Of a stretch of DNA of 62,000 nucleotides, positions 39,721 to 54,416 are shown piece by piece. Origin of the DNA: Symsagittifera roscoffensis (lineage: Eukaryota > Xenacoelomorpha > Acoela > Convolutidae); contig NC_087065.1 in the NCBI RefSeq assembly GCF_963678635.1, positions 9,507,579 to 9,569,578 of the forward strand, read 5' to 3'. Both the position numbers and the translations under genes were made by a program. Every line of letters begins with the position of its first letter. Position 1 is the first letter of the stretch. Under the pieces are notes generated by a model, which saw only the letters and a list, made by a program, of their open reading frames with translations, searched no databases and had not been told where the DNA came from.

Positions 39721-42700
39721 TTATTAAACCTTTTTTCTCAAATTGTTTTGTACTGATTTGTAAATATTTTCTGTAGATAGCTGTATGATATTTTAGTAGC
39801 TTGTAATTTCAGTGTAAACAACCTCAAGATTACAAATTTTACAAATATTCTGATGATTTTTGTTGCTTTACAAAGTTTTGATCCCATTTGTACAAGTTTT
39901 GTGTCGTAAGATGAAGGAAGAATGGAGTTTGAATGTTATGTCGTCTATCATTCAGTGCTACAGATATAATGCATTGGTGAACGTTTTAAATTGTGGAATT
40001 GTTATTTCAGCTTAGAAAATTGGACTCTCAGTTCATATTCAAGTAAATATTGGCCTCTATTGTGTCTGTTCGAAGTCCAATAAGCTTCGGTACACTTGCC
40101 TAGATGAATAGAAAAAAAACTGTTTTATATCACTTGTTTCAATTTTTCTCTTGAAATTTTTCAGCTAACATTCCAACAGTGGTAAACCAAGTTATTAGTT
40201 TCCATTTCAATGTTTAATGAAAAAATGATACAAATTTTGTATTTTGAAGCGATTCTTTTCTCTTTTTCTTTCTGGTTTAATTTAAAAAGATCTATTTTAA
40301 ACTTTTGTTTTAAAATTTTTGCATATTTGCTGGAACTGTTTGACCAGGCAAAACATAGAGAGACATAATATTCAATGATCATCCTCTACGTTGAATTTAA
40401 CTTGGAAAAAAATAAAAAATGTGATTTGATTAGTTTTTGTTTCTACCATTGAAAGCGGGCAGGACCTTTGTTATCGGATATGTTTTAGTTTTTTTCTTTT
40501 TTTATTTCCACAATAAATTATTGAATTGTGTTGAGCGGTATATCATAGTAAATCCATTTCTGTCCCGATCTGAAAGACATCAAACAGAAGCTAATTTTTT
40601 TCGCAAAGTTGAAAAAAACCTTAAAGTTTCTGATTTTTTGTCTAGTTTTGAGCGAATAAAGCGAGCGAGCAGCCTATTTCAATAGCTTACAGTAGACTTC
40701 AATTTCAGCCATCAAAACTTATTTATATCTATCGGAAAAAATTTTTTGAGTTTCTTAGCGCCGTTTTGGGAAGCAAAAATTTCAAAAAAGAAAACTGCAA
40801 AAAAACTTGATAAAAAACTTCATTTTTTTGAATTTTTTTTGTTTTACTAGCCGTTCATACAAAAATTGTTGTTCAATCTGATAATTTTACTATGAATGCC
40901 GAATATGCCTATGCTCTTTTTTTTTCATTCAAATCCTTTCATCACATCACGGTTAACAAACGACACGAACTTGAAAAACCTTTTTTTTAATGACTTTTTG
41001 TTACATAATTCGTTCAACGGATCATGTTAATTATTTATAACCCTTGTCCCGGTCCAAAAAGGAAACCTCACCCCAATTTTTTTGGAATCCTTATTCACCC
41101 CGACCCCTTCTCATCTGAAAAAATTATATTTCAGCCCGTGCTCATAAACAACTTCTCAATTGTTTTTGTCCATTGCTGGCTAAAATCTTTACATAGTTCT
41201 TTTTTCTGCCGTTCACGATTAAGTTTTTTGCGTTTTGGTATCATTGACTTCATGTGTCAATCGTAAAAAGTGCACATTAAACCACAGAAAAACTTGTTTA
41301 ACGACTAAACTTTAATTATCAGAAGTTGCGTATTAATTCGTTGAGTATTTTGATTCGCTTCAACTTGTGCAAATCTGACAAAAGGTGTATTTGGTTAACT
41401 AAGCACAAAAATCAATTCAACTCAAACCGTCTATTGTACCAAGGTACCAAGTTTAAAACTTTACCATTGTCGTCTTTGCTAAAGTCAACACGAGCTTACA
41501 TTGCATTTGTTAACTATATATTAGTTAACAGTCTAAGACCTCAGAACGATTATTTGTTGTTGAAAACAGAAAGATTGAGAAAAAGAGAGAGTTTTGATCC
41601 ATTATTGGTTCAAAACATAGATCTAGAGTTTGATCAGTAGCAGATCAAATTTGCAAACTTTAGCTTGTCGTCGACTCGGGTGAAGCAAAGTGGACCGACG
41701 AATTTCTACTCAAATCCTACTGTTAGAATCAATTCTCTAAAATAGGTAAGAAAAACATATATACTATTTATCAAGCCCTTTAAGGTTCCCAGTTAACCAA
41801 TAACAACCTCCCCCCCCCCCCCCCACCCCCATCCCCTGTACATCGAAAACTTTATTGCACTAGTTAAATACTAACGAGGATTTACTAACTCAATTTTAAA
41901 AACCTGTTTCTATCGGGGCGAAGCTTTGAGCGTTCCGCTGGCCCTTTAACGGGTCTGAAATAGATTTTGAAAATTACAAAACTTTAACCAACGATGTTCA
42001 AAAATTTATGTTTTTCAAGATTTTCCGAGATTTTTCAAGATTTTACGCTCCCAAAATAATTGTATCCGCCCATTTTGGCATTTTTATTTGACATGCTTAG
42101 ATGGAGAATTAGTTGAAAAAGGGAATTTTACGTTTAAATGACGCACCCGACGTAATCAAGTTAACATCATTCACCTGCATAGACCAAATTTTTCAAAATG
42201 AGCAAATTTTATCAAAATTTTAATTTGGAACCCAGCTTGTCTTTACTTAAAAAAACCTGAAAACTTAGACGCCAAAATTTGCACATAATTTTTTTTTTCA
42301 TTTTTTGAAAATTATTTGGCCAGATCACAGCTACCGGAATTCTGCACATTTAGCTAGCTGCACAGCAACCGGTTATTTTTTTGTTTTTAAAAGCTGTCAG
42401 TACACTGTGTTTGAAGGCAGTTACTGCACTGAAATTAATGTTTACTTTGATAATTTGATAACATTTTAAAGATTTTTTGGAATATTAGAGAAAACTGCGT
42501 TTATGACCCAAACAAATGAACTAGTACCACACACTTTGACAATCAACTCATGAGTCTCAAATGCGAGTTGATAAAAAGTCCCATTTTTTGAGGATTTTTA
42601 GGGTATGTGAAAAGTTCGACAATGTGCTTAAATCATAGAAAAAACGAGAAATGTGCTCAAATCAAGGAAAAATTAAATCATAGAAAAATCGAAAAAAAAG

Positions 42701-44367
42701 TTTTTTCTTGTGTTTTGAGCTTCTTTCTTGTGTTCTGGTCGTTTTAGTTAAATTTTTATAAAAATAAGCATGCTTTTGTTCTGCAATTTAGCAAAATTGG
42801 CAAGTTTCAGTCACCATAAGTTTAATTGAAGTGATTGCAAGCAAATATAGTTTATACCTAGTTCTCAGAAAACTAATATGTCTCGAAGTGCATAAAAAAT
42901 CCAGCAAAAACTGTTCAAAAATCAAAATTTGTCTGGAGAAAAAACTTTTATCGAGCACAAGTTTTTTGTTTATTGTTAAATAGAATATCTCAGAAGAAAA
43001 ACAACATTTTATGGATAAAATCTCACTAAAAAAAAGAAGTTTGAAAACTATTGTTGATTTAAAAGGTCACTTTTGTCAACTTTTTGATCCAAAACACGCA
43101 AGCTTGTTTAAACTTATTCAAGCGCTACTTTTTTTGTTTCGTGTCTTTTATGTAACTTATTTAGTATAAAAATTGAAATTTTGATATCAAGTTAACTTAA
43201 CGATCGATATTCTGTAGAAACTTTCTTTTAGTGTGTTGTGATGAAAGAAAATTTTAATCCTCAAAATCTCTCTTTCAAACTTGAAATCTGGATCAGTGCT
43301 TAAAATCCATAGAATGAAGGAAAACTATTTTTAAAAATTGGCTTTTTTGAAAAAAAAATTCTCCAACCAACGTAACGTGATATATTTTGCATATTTTTAC
43401 ACTTTAGTTTGAGCCACTAGCTTATCTCAACTCAATTTGGAATAAAAATTGAGCAGGATTCATTGGACCAATTAGTGAATAGGAAACGAAATTATTTAGT
43501 CCAAAGTTGAAACCCTCATGACGGTTTTTAAAAAAAACAAGCGTAGTGTATTTCGTCACTTTTGAAATTCGAAACCATAATATGACTTGCTTCATAGGAA
43601 AAAACAAATATACGATTTTTTTTCTAGAACAATATGGACGACCCAAAACCAAAATAACAATTTTTGAAGATTTTGGTTTTGCTTGTGGGGTGGAAATGTT
43701 TTTCAAGAGTTCTTTCAAAAATTATTAAGGTTTTTTGTACAAATTTTAAGGCAAATTAAAAAGCAGTCAATTTAATTAAAGCTTCGCTTTTGAATGAGCA
43801 GTCACACTTCCAGAAAATCTCAAATTCATTTAGCCAGATTCGGGTGTGAAATGGAAAATTTTGAATGAAGGCAAGTCATAATCTAAGTAACAATTTTAGG
43901 GGGCCTTTTTGGTCATTTCCCTCTAGCTAATGAATTATAGATTAATAAAGAATAAAAAGTTTTTTCCGCAAATAAACTGATTTAAGTGTATAATGCGCGG
44001 CTGATATAAAAAGCGTAAAATAAAGCTAGAAAATGCAAGAAGCTCTGTAAATGACTTTTAAAATTGCACTTGGCATCTTATTTATAAAAATTAGATGCAG
44101 AAAACGATCAAAAAGAGAGAAGAGAGCAATTTTGAGGCAAAATAGGGTAAAATGTTTTTCTTTATCAATCCCAATTTAAAATGTTGCATTTCCTAGTACT
44201 ATTATTCCAATTTTGTTCTAAAAAATTTTTTTAAACTTATTTTCTATTATTTAGTGGGGTATAAATGAAAGACCCAATTTTGAATTTCTCTACTATCTAT
44301 CACTTTTTTTGTTCAGGGGGAGGTTCACAAAATTCACATATGCTTTACCACTGAATTATTTCTAAAT

Positions 44368-44596
44368 AGGGGTGGCATTTGGTTAGATACCATAGAGGTG
44401 GTATTTAAAGAGACCCCAGATCTTAAAAGGGATGTACTTACCCTTAGGGTATCTACTTCTCCTATAAAAAAGCAGTAATTTAGCAATAGAGTGTTCAATT
44501 TATAATTCTTGAAAGGAGAGGGTAATTGCTAAGTAGATCCGGATCTTTTTATTTGATATTCCCTTAGAGTACGAAGTAACAAATTGCCACCCATAA
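44368..44596. mobile_element. Small MITE, ends GGGGTGGCA
   Basis: The left end GGGGTGGCATTTGGTTAGAT and the complement of the right end AAATTGCCACCC form a short imperfect inverted repeat. The matching copy in the second duplicate lies at about 52,158-52,374, and a relative of its right part is at 19,105. Confidence 0.45.
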
Positions 44597-44839
44597 CAAA
44601 AAATATTTCAATGATTAAGCTTATGTGAATTTCGTACCTAGTAACGAATCTCCCCCCTTCTTTTTGTAAGAGGGGGAAAATAGTTAAAGAGATCCGTAGA
44701 TCATCTTTTAATGGTGACAGTAGCGTGATAAAGGGAATAAAAGAGAGCGTTGGAGGGTGACCGCTCACTCCTACTGAATATTGAAGTGAATTCTGGTTGC
44801 CAATTTTTTCCAAAGGGTACGAGCAGTCAAATTGGCAGG

Positions 44840-45075
44840 CCAACCTCATTATTATTCTAAAGGCACCAAAATAACTAAAATTGAGGGGGGAGCGCTGTAA
44901 CTAAATTTTTGGTAGTTTTTTTAAAATTCTCTCAACTTATGACAAAATAGGGCCTTTTTTGGTGTTTCGGAGAGCTCGGAAATTCAAATTGATTGACCTA
45001 ATAAAAAGGTCGACAACTAGTTGGAGTTTTTCGAAAAACCATTCCCCTAAAAAAATTTCTGCGCATGCCACTGAT
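44840..45075. mobile_element. hAT-type MITE remnant
   Basis: The phrases GAGAGCTCGGAAATTCAAAT, GACCTAATAAAAAGGTCGAC and GAGGGGGGAGCG match the inside of the complete MITE at 55,658-56,085. The terminal repeats are decayed here. The duplicate copy is at about 52,655-52,890. Confidence 0.45.
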
Positions 45076-46619
45076 TGGTGGCTATGGTTTTTTTAAGCTG
45101 AATTTATTTCACAACTGATTATATGCAGTCTTTCCTTCAGCCAGCCTTGCATGGTCACCGCAATTTGAAATTTAATTCCATAACAAACAATTTGGGTAGC
45201 AAAAAGTTCCAATTTCTCTTGGATTCCCTGTTGGAACATATGTCTGCGCCCTATACCTTCAAACAATTTCTGGCTTTCAACTGTTTTTGCATTAACGTGG
45301 CCTCAATTTTGTAAAACTACCGTATCCAAACAAGCATGCTGCCCATTTCCGCTTAACTTCTTTTTGTCTTGATTTCTTGTATATCGCTGATTAGATTTCA
45401 ACGTCTGATATCTATAAATTTTTACTTATGGTTCTAGAGACAATTTTCCTTCGTTTTTTTTAAATTCAATAATATTAAATTGGTTGCAAAGATCTTGAAA
45501 GATTGCACCATCTTTGAGAGTGTCGTCGTTGGTCGTTGCAGCATCTGGCTGCTATCCGTCTGTCTCAGCTGGATATCTCTTCTTGGAGATTACTCAAATA
45601 TCCGAATCATTAGACAGCCGAACAATTATTTTCGTCTCGGATAGCCAAAAGTCTTGAAACTTTGCGTAAGTCTTGAACTAAATAAGTCACCAGTAACTCT
45701 TTTGTCTCGGATAATCAAAACTTTGCGTACATCTTGAACTAAATAAGCCAACAGTAAACCACGCGGACTATACCACTCGTACCAGGCATACAGGAATGGT
45801 TTCCGGCGTTTTTGAAAATTTGAGTTAAAATTGTTAAGCTAGTTATCCAAACCATCTTGGGGGAATAGCATATCAACTTGGCTCCAAGTTCGAGTTTTCG
45901 CCCAATCAGAATCGGGTTTTTTACATGCAGCGCGATATAAATGGTGGGGAAGATCTTCGTGCAAACTTGGGGTGGAAGATCTTGGTCTATCAGGGAGGAG
46001 GATGTTGAATCTAGTTTCCTTTTTGTGCTAATTTGCGGTCAATTTTTCGCTATCCGGTTAACAAATTTTATTTTGGCTAGGGATACTCCTCTGAGCACTC
46101 GGCTTTCTGAGTAATTCGGCTATGTATCACGCCAACCCCGAAGTGACCGTTTATTTTTCTCCGCCTCTCTCGCGCTCTTTCTCTCCCTGGCTCTTTGATC
46201 TCATTTCATAACCATGTGAGCAAACTTGTGTCATTCAAGTGGAGTGTTGGTAATACCATTTTTTCCAAGTTCAAATGTCATCATCATGCATATTCTTTAA
46301 TAGTTGTCGCCATCCAAGCATGAAATTCAATGCCGGATCTTCTGAAGATTTCCCTTTATTTTCTGGCGAACTGATGGTAAGAATGGTATGAACATAAACA
46401 AAGAATTTCAGCACAGAGACCACAGAGGATAGTTTGAGATACACATAAGTTACATCGCAGATAAGAAAGTATTTGCTTTCTTTAAATGCATTTTTAGAGC
46501 AAAATTACATTCAGCTACAAAAATTCGACCTTTTCATTTTTGCCACTTCATATGAGAAATTTTAATCCATTAAAACTTATCATTAATTCATGCCTGTCTC
46601 TTTTTCTGCCACACTTCAT

Positions 46620-49600
46620 TTTTTTTTAAAATTTTTTTTGTTTTACTAGCCGTTCATACAAAAATTTTTGTTCAATCTGATTATTTCACTATGACTGTCG
46701 AATATGCCCATGCTCTATTTTTTCATTCAGATCCTTTCATCACATCACGCAGAACAGACGACACGAACTTGAATTTTTTTTCAGGACTATTTGTTACATA
46801 ACTCAATCAACGGATCAAGTTAATTACTTATAACCTGTGTCCCGGTACAAAAAGTTTTTTTGGAATCCTTATTCGCCGGATTTTGTTTAATTCTTACGGC
46901 GTGTTATTTGATTTTTTTTGATTGCATAAAAAAATTTTGATTCTTTTTGTTTCCTTCTGAATCAAAATCTTTTGAAATATTTTGTGTGAAATGTTTCCAA
47001 TTTTTTTCTTTTCTATCGGTAATGTGGAATTTTTGTGAGCTGCTACGTCGTGTGTGGTTTGCATTAGAGCTGTACATCCGTAAATCCATATTTAATAACT
47101 TGTTGCGTTAATTGTTTCTGGACTTACCTTTAAGCAAAATTTCGCTCTAGCAGCATTTAATTTAAAATCAACTGAGTATTCAGGATCTGTTCCTGTAAAA
47201 ACCAGTGGTAATTTGTTTGATGTGATGGATGATCCACCCCAAAGGTATGGTTTCATCGTTAATTCAAATTTTGCTGTGTTGGTTAATTGGGTAAAGTTTG
47301 GGCTGGTCTCATGTTGTTGTAAATTTTATGGCAAAGTTATTTCTTTTCTCATTGTCTCTGTTTGGCAATCTTGAGTATGCCTTGTATATTGTGTTTTCGT
47401 ATTATGATTTGGTAGCGGAAAAAAATGATTCCATTTTCAATTGTTTTTGTCCAATGCTGGCTAAAAGATTCACGAGGTTCACACATTTTCCAAAGTTTAC
47501 ATAATGTGCACCATTTTAATTCAATTTATTAAACCTTTTTTTCTCAAATTGTTTTGTACTGATTTGTAAATATTTTCTGTAGATAGCTGTATGATATTTT
47601 AGTAGTTTGTAATTTGAGTGTAAACAACCTCAAGAGTACAAATTTTACAAATATTCTGATGATTTTTGTTGCTTTACAAAGTTTTGATCCCATTTGTACA
47701 AGTTTTGTGTCGTAAGATGAAGGAAGAATGGAGTTTGAATGTTATGTCGTCTATCATTCAGTGCTACAGATATAAATGCATTGGTGAACGTTTTAAATTG
47801 TGGAATTGTTATTTCAGCTTAGAAAATTGGACTCTCAGTTCATATTCAAGTAAATATTGGCCTCTATTGTGTCTGTTCGAAGTCCAATGAGCTTCGGTAC
47901 ACTTGCATGGATGAATAGAAAAAAAACTGTTTTAAATCACTTGTTTCAATTTTTCTCTTGAAACTTTTCAGCTAACATTCCAACAGTGATAAGCCAAGTT
48001 ATTCGTTTTCATTTCAATGTTTAATGAAAAAATGATACAAATTTTGAATTTTGAAAATTGGCAGTAGCAGCGATTATATTCCCTTTTTCTTTCTGGTTTA
48101 ATTTAAAAACTGTATTTTAAACTTTTTTTGAAGTTTTTGCATATTTGCTGGAACTGTTTGACCAGGCAAAACATAGAGAGACATAACATTCAATGATCAT
48201 CCTCTACGTTGAATTTAACTTGGAAAAAAATAAAAGATGTGATTTGATTAGTTTTTGTTTCTACCATTGAAAGCGGGCAGGATCTTTGTTATCGGATATG
48301 TTTTAGTTTTTTTCTTTTTTTATTTCCACAATAAATTATTGAATTGTGTTGAGCGGTATATCATAGTAAATCCATTTCTGTCCCGATCTGAAAGACATCA
48401 AACAGAAGCTAATTTTTTTCGCAAAGTTGAAAAAAACCTTAAAGTTTCTGATTTTTTGTCTAGTTTTGAGCGAATAAAGCGAGCGAGCAGCCTATTTCAA
48501 TAGCTTACAGTAGACTTCAATTTCAGCCATCAAAACTTATTTATATCTAACTGAAAAATTTTTTTTGAGTTTCTTAGCGCCGTTTTGGGAAGCAAAAATT
48601 TCAAAAAAAAGAAAACTGCAAAAAAACTTGATAGAAAACTTCATTTTTTTAAAATTTTTTTTTGTTTTACTAGCCGTTCATACAAAAATTGTTGTTCAAT
48701 CTGATAATTTCACTATGAATGTCGAATATGCCCATGCTCTTTTTTTTCATTCAAATCCTTTCATCACATCACGCAGAACAAACGACACGAAATTGAAAAA
48801 CTTTTTTTTTCAGGACTATTTGTTACATAACTCGTTCAACGGATCATGTTAATTATTTATAACCCTTGTCCCGGTGCAAAAAGGAAACTTCACCCCGATT
48901 TTTTTGGAATCCTTATTCACCCCGACCCCTTCTCATCTGAAAAAATTATATTTCAGCCTGTGCTCATAAACAACTTCTCAAATGTTTTTGTCCAATGCTG
49001 GCTAAATTCTTTACATAGTTCTTTTTGCTGCCGTTCACGATTGAATTTTTTGCGTTTTGGTATCAATGACTTCATGTGTCAATCGTAAAAGGTGCACATT
49101 AAACCACAGAAAAACTTGTTTAACGACTAAACTTTAATTATCAGAAGTTGCGTATTACTTCGTTGAGTATTTTGATTCGCTTCAACTTGTGCAAATCTGA
49201 CAAAAGGTGTATTTGGTTAACTAAGCACAAAAATCAATTCAACTCAAACCGTCTATTGTACCAACGTACCAAGTTTAAAACTTTACCATTGTCGTCTTTG
49301 CTAAAGTCAACACGAGCTTACATTGCATTTGTTAACTATATAGATAGTTAACAGTCTAAGACCTCAGAACGATTATTTGTTGTTGAAAACAGAAAGATTG
49401 AGAAAAAGAGAGAGTTTTGATCCGTTATTGGTTCAAAACATAGATCTAGAGTTTGATCAGTAGCAGATCAAATTTGCAAACTTTAGCTTGTCGTCGACTC
49501 GGGTGACGCAAAGTGGACCGACGACTTCCTACTCAAATCCTACTGTTAGAATCAATCCTCTAAAATAGGTAAGAAAAACATATATACTATTTATCAAGCC

Positions 49601-52600
49601 CTTTAAGGTTCCCAGTTAACCAATAACCACCCCCCCCCCCCCCCCAACCCCATCCCCTGTACATCGAAAACTTTATTGCACTAGTTAAACACTAACGAAG
49701 ATTTACTAACTCAATTTTAAAAAACCTGTTTCTATCGTGGCGAAGCTTTGAGCGTTCCGCTGGCCCTTTAACGGGTCTGATATAGATTTTTAAAATTACA
49801 AAACTTTAACCAACGATATGTTTAAAAATTTATATTTTTCAAGATTTTCCGAGATTTTTCAAGATTTTACGCTCCCAAAATAATTGTATCCGCCCATTTT
49901 GGCATTTTTATTTGACATGCTTAGATGGAGAATTAGTTGAAAAAGGAAATTTTATGTTTAAATGACGTACCCGACGTAATCAAGTTAACATCATTCCCCT
50001 GCATAGACCAAACTTTTCAAAATGAGCAAATTTTCAAAATTTTAATTTGGAACCCTGCGTGTCTTTTCTTTAAAAAACCTGAAAATTTAGACGCCAAAAT
50101 TTGCACAGAATTTTTTTTTCAATTTTTGAAAATTATTTGGCCAGATCACAGCTACCGGAATTCTGCACATTTAGCTAGCTGCACAGCAACCGGTTATTTT
50201 TTTTGTTTTTAAAAGCTGTCAGTACACTGTGTTTGAAGGCAGTTACTGCACTGAAATTAATGTTTACTTTGATAATTTGATAACATTTTAATGATTTTTT
50301 GGAATATTAGAGAAAACTGCGTTTATGACCCAAACAAATGAACTAGTACTACACACTTTGACAATCAGCTCATGAGTCTCAAATGCGAGTTGTTAAAAAG
50401 TCCCCATTTTTTGAGGATTTTCAGGGTATGTGAAAAGTTCGAAAATGTGCTCAAATCAAAGAAAAAGCGAAAAAAAATTAAAAAGAGTTTTTCTCTGATT
50501 TTTGAGCTTCTTTCTTGTGTTCTGGTCGTTTTAGTTAAACTTTTATAAAAATAAGCATGCTTTTGTTCTGCAATTTAGCAAAATTGGCAAGTTTCAGTCC
50601 CCATAAGTTTAACTGAAGTGATTGCAAGCAAATATAGTTTATACGTAGTTCTCAGAAAACTAATATGTCTCGAAGTGCATAAAGAATCCAGCAAAATCTT
50701 TTCAAAAATCAAAATTTGTCGGGAGAAAAAACTTTTATCGAGCACAAGTGTTTTGTTTATTGTTAAATAGAATAACTCAGAAGAAAAACAACATTTTATG
50801 GATAAAATCTCACTAAAAAAAGAAGTTTGAAAACTATTGTTGATTTAAAAGGTCACTATTGTCAACTTTTTGATGCAAAACACGCAAGCTTGTTTAAACT
50901 TATTCAAGCGCTACTTTTTTTGTTTCGATCTCTATTATGTAACTAAATTAGTTTAAAAATTGAAATTTTGATATCAAGTTAACTTTACGATCGATATTCT
51001 GTAGAAACTTTCTTTTAGTGTGTTGTGATGAAAGAAAATTTAAATCCTCAAAATCTCTCTTTCAAACTTGAAATCTAGATCAGTGCATAAAATCCATAGA
51101 ATGAAGGAAAACTATTTTTGAAAATTGGCTTTTTTGAAAAAAAATTCTCCAACCAACGTAACGTGATATATTTTGCATATTTTTACACTTTAGTTGGAGC
51201 CACTAGCTTATCTCAACTCTACTTGGAATAAAGTTTGAGCTGGATTCATTGGACCAATTAGTGAATAGGAAACGAAATTATTTAGTCCAAAGTTGAAACC
51301 CTCATAACGTTTTAAAAAAAAAACAAGCGTAGTGTATTTCGTCACTTTTGAAAGTCGAAACCATAATATGACTTGCTTCATAGGAAAAAACAAATAAACG
51401 ATTTCTTTTTTCTAGACCAATATGGACGACCCAAAATCAAAATAACTATTTTTGAAGATTTTGGTTTTGCTTGTGGGGTGGAAATGTTTTTCAAGAGTTC
51501 TTTCAAAAATTATTAAGGTTTTTTGAACAAGTTTTAAGGCAAATTAAAAGGCAGTCAAGTTATTTAAAGCTTCGCTTTTGTACGAGCAGTCACGCTTCCG
51601 GAAAATCTCAAATTCATTTAGCCAGATTCGGGTGTGAAATGGAAAATTTTGAATGAAGGCAAGTCATAATCTAAGTAACAATTTTAGGGGGTCTTTTTGG
51701 TTATTTCCCTCTAGCTAATGAATTATAGATTAATAAAGATTAAAAAGTTTTTTTCCGCAAATAAATTGATTTTAGTGTATAATGCGCGGCTGATATACAC
51801 AGCGTAAAATAAAGCTAGAAAATGCAAAAAGCTCTGTAAATGACTTTTAAAATTGCACTTGGCATCTTATTTATAAAAACTAGATGCAGAAAACGATCAA
51901 AAAGAGAGAAGAGAGCAATTTTGGGGCAAAATAGGGTAAAATGTTTTTTTTTATCAGTCCCAATTTAAAATGTTGCATTTCCTAGTACTATTATTCCAAT
52001 TTTGTTCTAAAAAATTTTTTTAAACTTATTTTCTATTATTTAGTGGGGTATAAATGAAAGACCCAATTTTGAATTTCTCTACTATCTATCACTTTTTTGT
52101 TCAGGGGGGAGATTCATAAAAATCACATATGCTTTACCACTGAATTATTTCTAAATAGGGGTGGCATTTGGTTAGATACCATAGAGGTGGTATTTAAAGA
52201 GACCCCAGATCTTAAAAGGGATGTACTTACCCTTAGGGTATCTACTCCTATAAAAAAGCAGTAGTTTAGCAATAGAGTGTTCAATTTATATTTCTTGAAA
52301 GGAGGGGGTAATTGCTAAGTAGATCCGGATCTCTTTATTTGTTATTCCCGTAGAGTACGAAGTAACGAATTGCCACCCATAACAAAAAATAATTCAATGA
52401 TTAAGCTTATGTGAATTTCGTACCTAGTAACGAATCTCCCCCCTTCTTTTTGTAAGAGGGGGAAAATAGCTAAAAAGACCCGTAGATCATCTTTTAATGG
52501 TGACAGTAGCGTGATGAAGGGGATAAGAGAGAGGGTTGGATAGTGACCGCTCACTCCCACTCAATATTGAAGTGAATTCTGGTTGCCAATTTTTTCCAAA

Positions 52601-54416
52601 GGGTACGAGCAGTCAAACTGTGGTACATTTTTACGACCTCCTTTTTTGGCAGGCCAACCTCATTAGTATTCTAAAGGCACCAAAATAACAAAACTTGAGG
52701 GGGGAGCGCTCTAACTACATTTTTGGTCATTTTTTTAAATTCCTCTCAACTTATGACAAAATAGGGTCTTTTTGGTGTTTTCGGAGAGCTCGGAAATTCA
52801 AATTGATTGACCCAATAAAAAGGTCGACAAATCGTTGGAGTTTTTCGAAAAAACATTCCCCTAAAAAAAGTTCTGCGCATGCCACTGATTGGTGGCTATG
52901 GTTTTTTTAAGCTGACTTTATTTCACAACTGATTATATGCAATCTTTCCTTCAGCCAGCTTTGCATGGTCACCGCAATTTGAAATTTAATTCCATAACAA
53001 GCAATTTGGGTAGCAAAAAGTTCCAATTTCTCTTGGCTTCCCTGTTGGAACATTTGTCTGCGCCCTATACCTTCGAGCAATTTCTGGCTTTCAACTGTTT
53101 TTGCATTATCGTGGCCTCAATTTTGTAAAACTACCGTATCCAAACGAGCATGCTGCCTATTTCCGCTTAACTTCTTTTTGTCTTGATTTCTTGCATATCG
53201 CTGATTAGATTTCAACGTCTGATATCTATGAACTTTTACTTATGGTTCTAGAGACAATTTTCCTTCGTTTTTTTTTTAATTCATTAATATTAATTTGGTT
53301 GCAAAGATCTTGAAAGATTGCACCATCTTTGAGAGTGTGGTCGTTGGTCGTTGCAGCATCTGGCTGTCCGTCTGTCTCAGCTGGATATCTCTTCTTGGAG
53401 ATTACTCAAATATCCGAATCATCAGATAGCCGAACAGTTATTTTCGTCTCGGATAGCCAAAAGTCTTGAAGCTTTGCGTAAGTCTTGAACTAAATAAACC
53501 ACCAGTAACTCTTTCGTCTCGGATCATCAAAACTTTGCGTAAATCTTGAACTAAATAAGCCAACAATAACTCACGCGGACGATACCACTCGTACCAGGCA
53601 TACAGGAATGGTTTCCGGCGTTTTTAAAATTTGACTTTAAATTGGTAAGCTAGTTAACCAAACCGTCTTGGGGGGATAGCATATCAACTTGGCTCCAAGT
53701 TCGAGTTTTCACCCAATCAGAATCGGGCTTTTTACATGCAGCGCTTAGCAAATTTAACGTGATATAAATGGTGGGGAAGATCTTGGTCTACCAGGGAGGA
53801 GGATGTTGATCCTAGTTTCCTTTTTGTGCTAATTTGCGGTCAATTTTTGGCTATCCGGTTAACAAATTTTATTTTGGCTAGGGGTACTCCTCTGAGCACT
53901 CGGCTTTCTGAGTAACTCGGCTATGTATCACGCCACCCCCGAAGTGACCGTTTATTTTTCTCCGCCTCTCTCGCTCTCTTTCTCTCCCTGGCTCTTTGAT
54001 CTCATTTCATAACCATGTGAGCAAACTTGTGTCATTCAAGTAGAGTGTTGGTAATACCATTTTTTCCAAGTTCAAACGTCATCATCATACATATTCTTTA
54101 ACAGTTGTCGCCATCCAAGCTTGAAATTCAATGCTGGATCTTCTAAAGATTTTCCTTTTTTTTCTGGCGAACTGATGGTAAGAATGGTATGAACATAAAC
54201 AAAGAATTTCAGCACAGAGACCACAGAGGATAGTATGAGATACACATAAGTTACATCGCAGATAAGAAAGTATTTGCTTTCTATATTTGCATTTTTAGAG
54301 CAAAAAATACATTCAGCTACAAAATTCGACCTTTTCAATTTTGCCAATCCATATGAGAAATTTCAATCCATTAAAACTTATCATTAGTTCATGCCTGTCT
54401 CTTTTTCTGCCACGCA
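46620..54416. repeat. Segmental tandem duplication, copy 2 (about 7.8 kb)
   Basis: This copy of 39,290-46,612 begins right after it, so the two are in tandem. It differs chiefly by an extra gag-derived block at 46,895-47,430 and by small indels. The poly-C run near 49,629 is kept with a different length. The copy ends at about 54,416, where unrelated sequence starts. Confidence 0.85.
46895..47330 (-). pseudogene. gag fragment related to the giant element
   Basis: The minus strand resembles the capsid region of the giant element at about 13,600-14,010. The phrases GAGTATTCAGGATCTGTTCC, GATGATCCACCCC and AGGTATGG on the plus strand correspond to similar ones at 13,855-13,930. At protein level, NWKHFTQNISKDFDSEGNK parallels NWKRFTQEFSKMFDSERNK in Gag. 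The frame is broken. It sits only in the second duplicate, where it replaces about 70 bases found at 39,565-39,635. Confidence 0.75.

Larger units (their letters stand above)
39290..46612. repeat. Segmental tandem duplication, copy 1 (about 7.3 kb)
   Basis: This segment matches 46,620-54,416 with an offset of about 7.8 kb throughout. Paired landmarks are 41,326/49,148, 43,422/51,208 and 45,123/52,937. Similarity is high (a few differences per line). It carries a poly-C run near 41,812, MITE-like blocks at 44,368-45,075, and a short near-tandem block with TCTCGGATA and TCTTGAACTAAATAAG at 45,634-45,750. No gene is recognised. The longest frame (41,326-41,640, 104 codons) is truncated by a small length difference in copy 2, which speaks against coding. 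Confidence 0.85.

Noticed and set aside
41326-41640. 104-codon plus-strand ORF in the segmental repeat
   Set aside because: The second copy at 49,148 is cut to 67 codons by a small length difference, so the frame is not kept.
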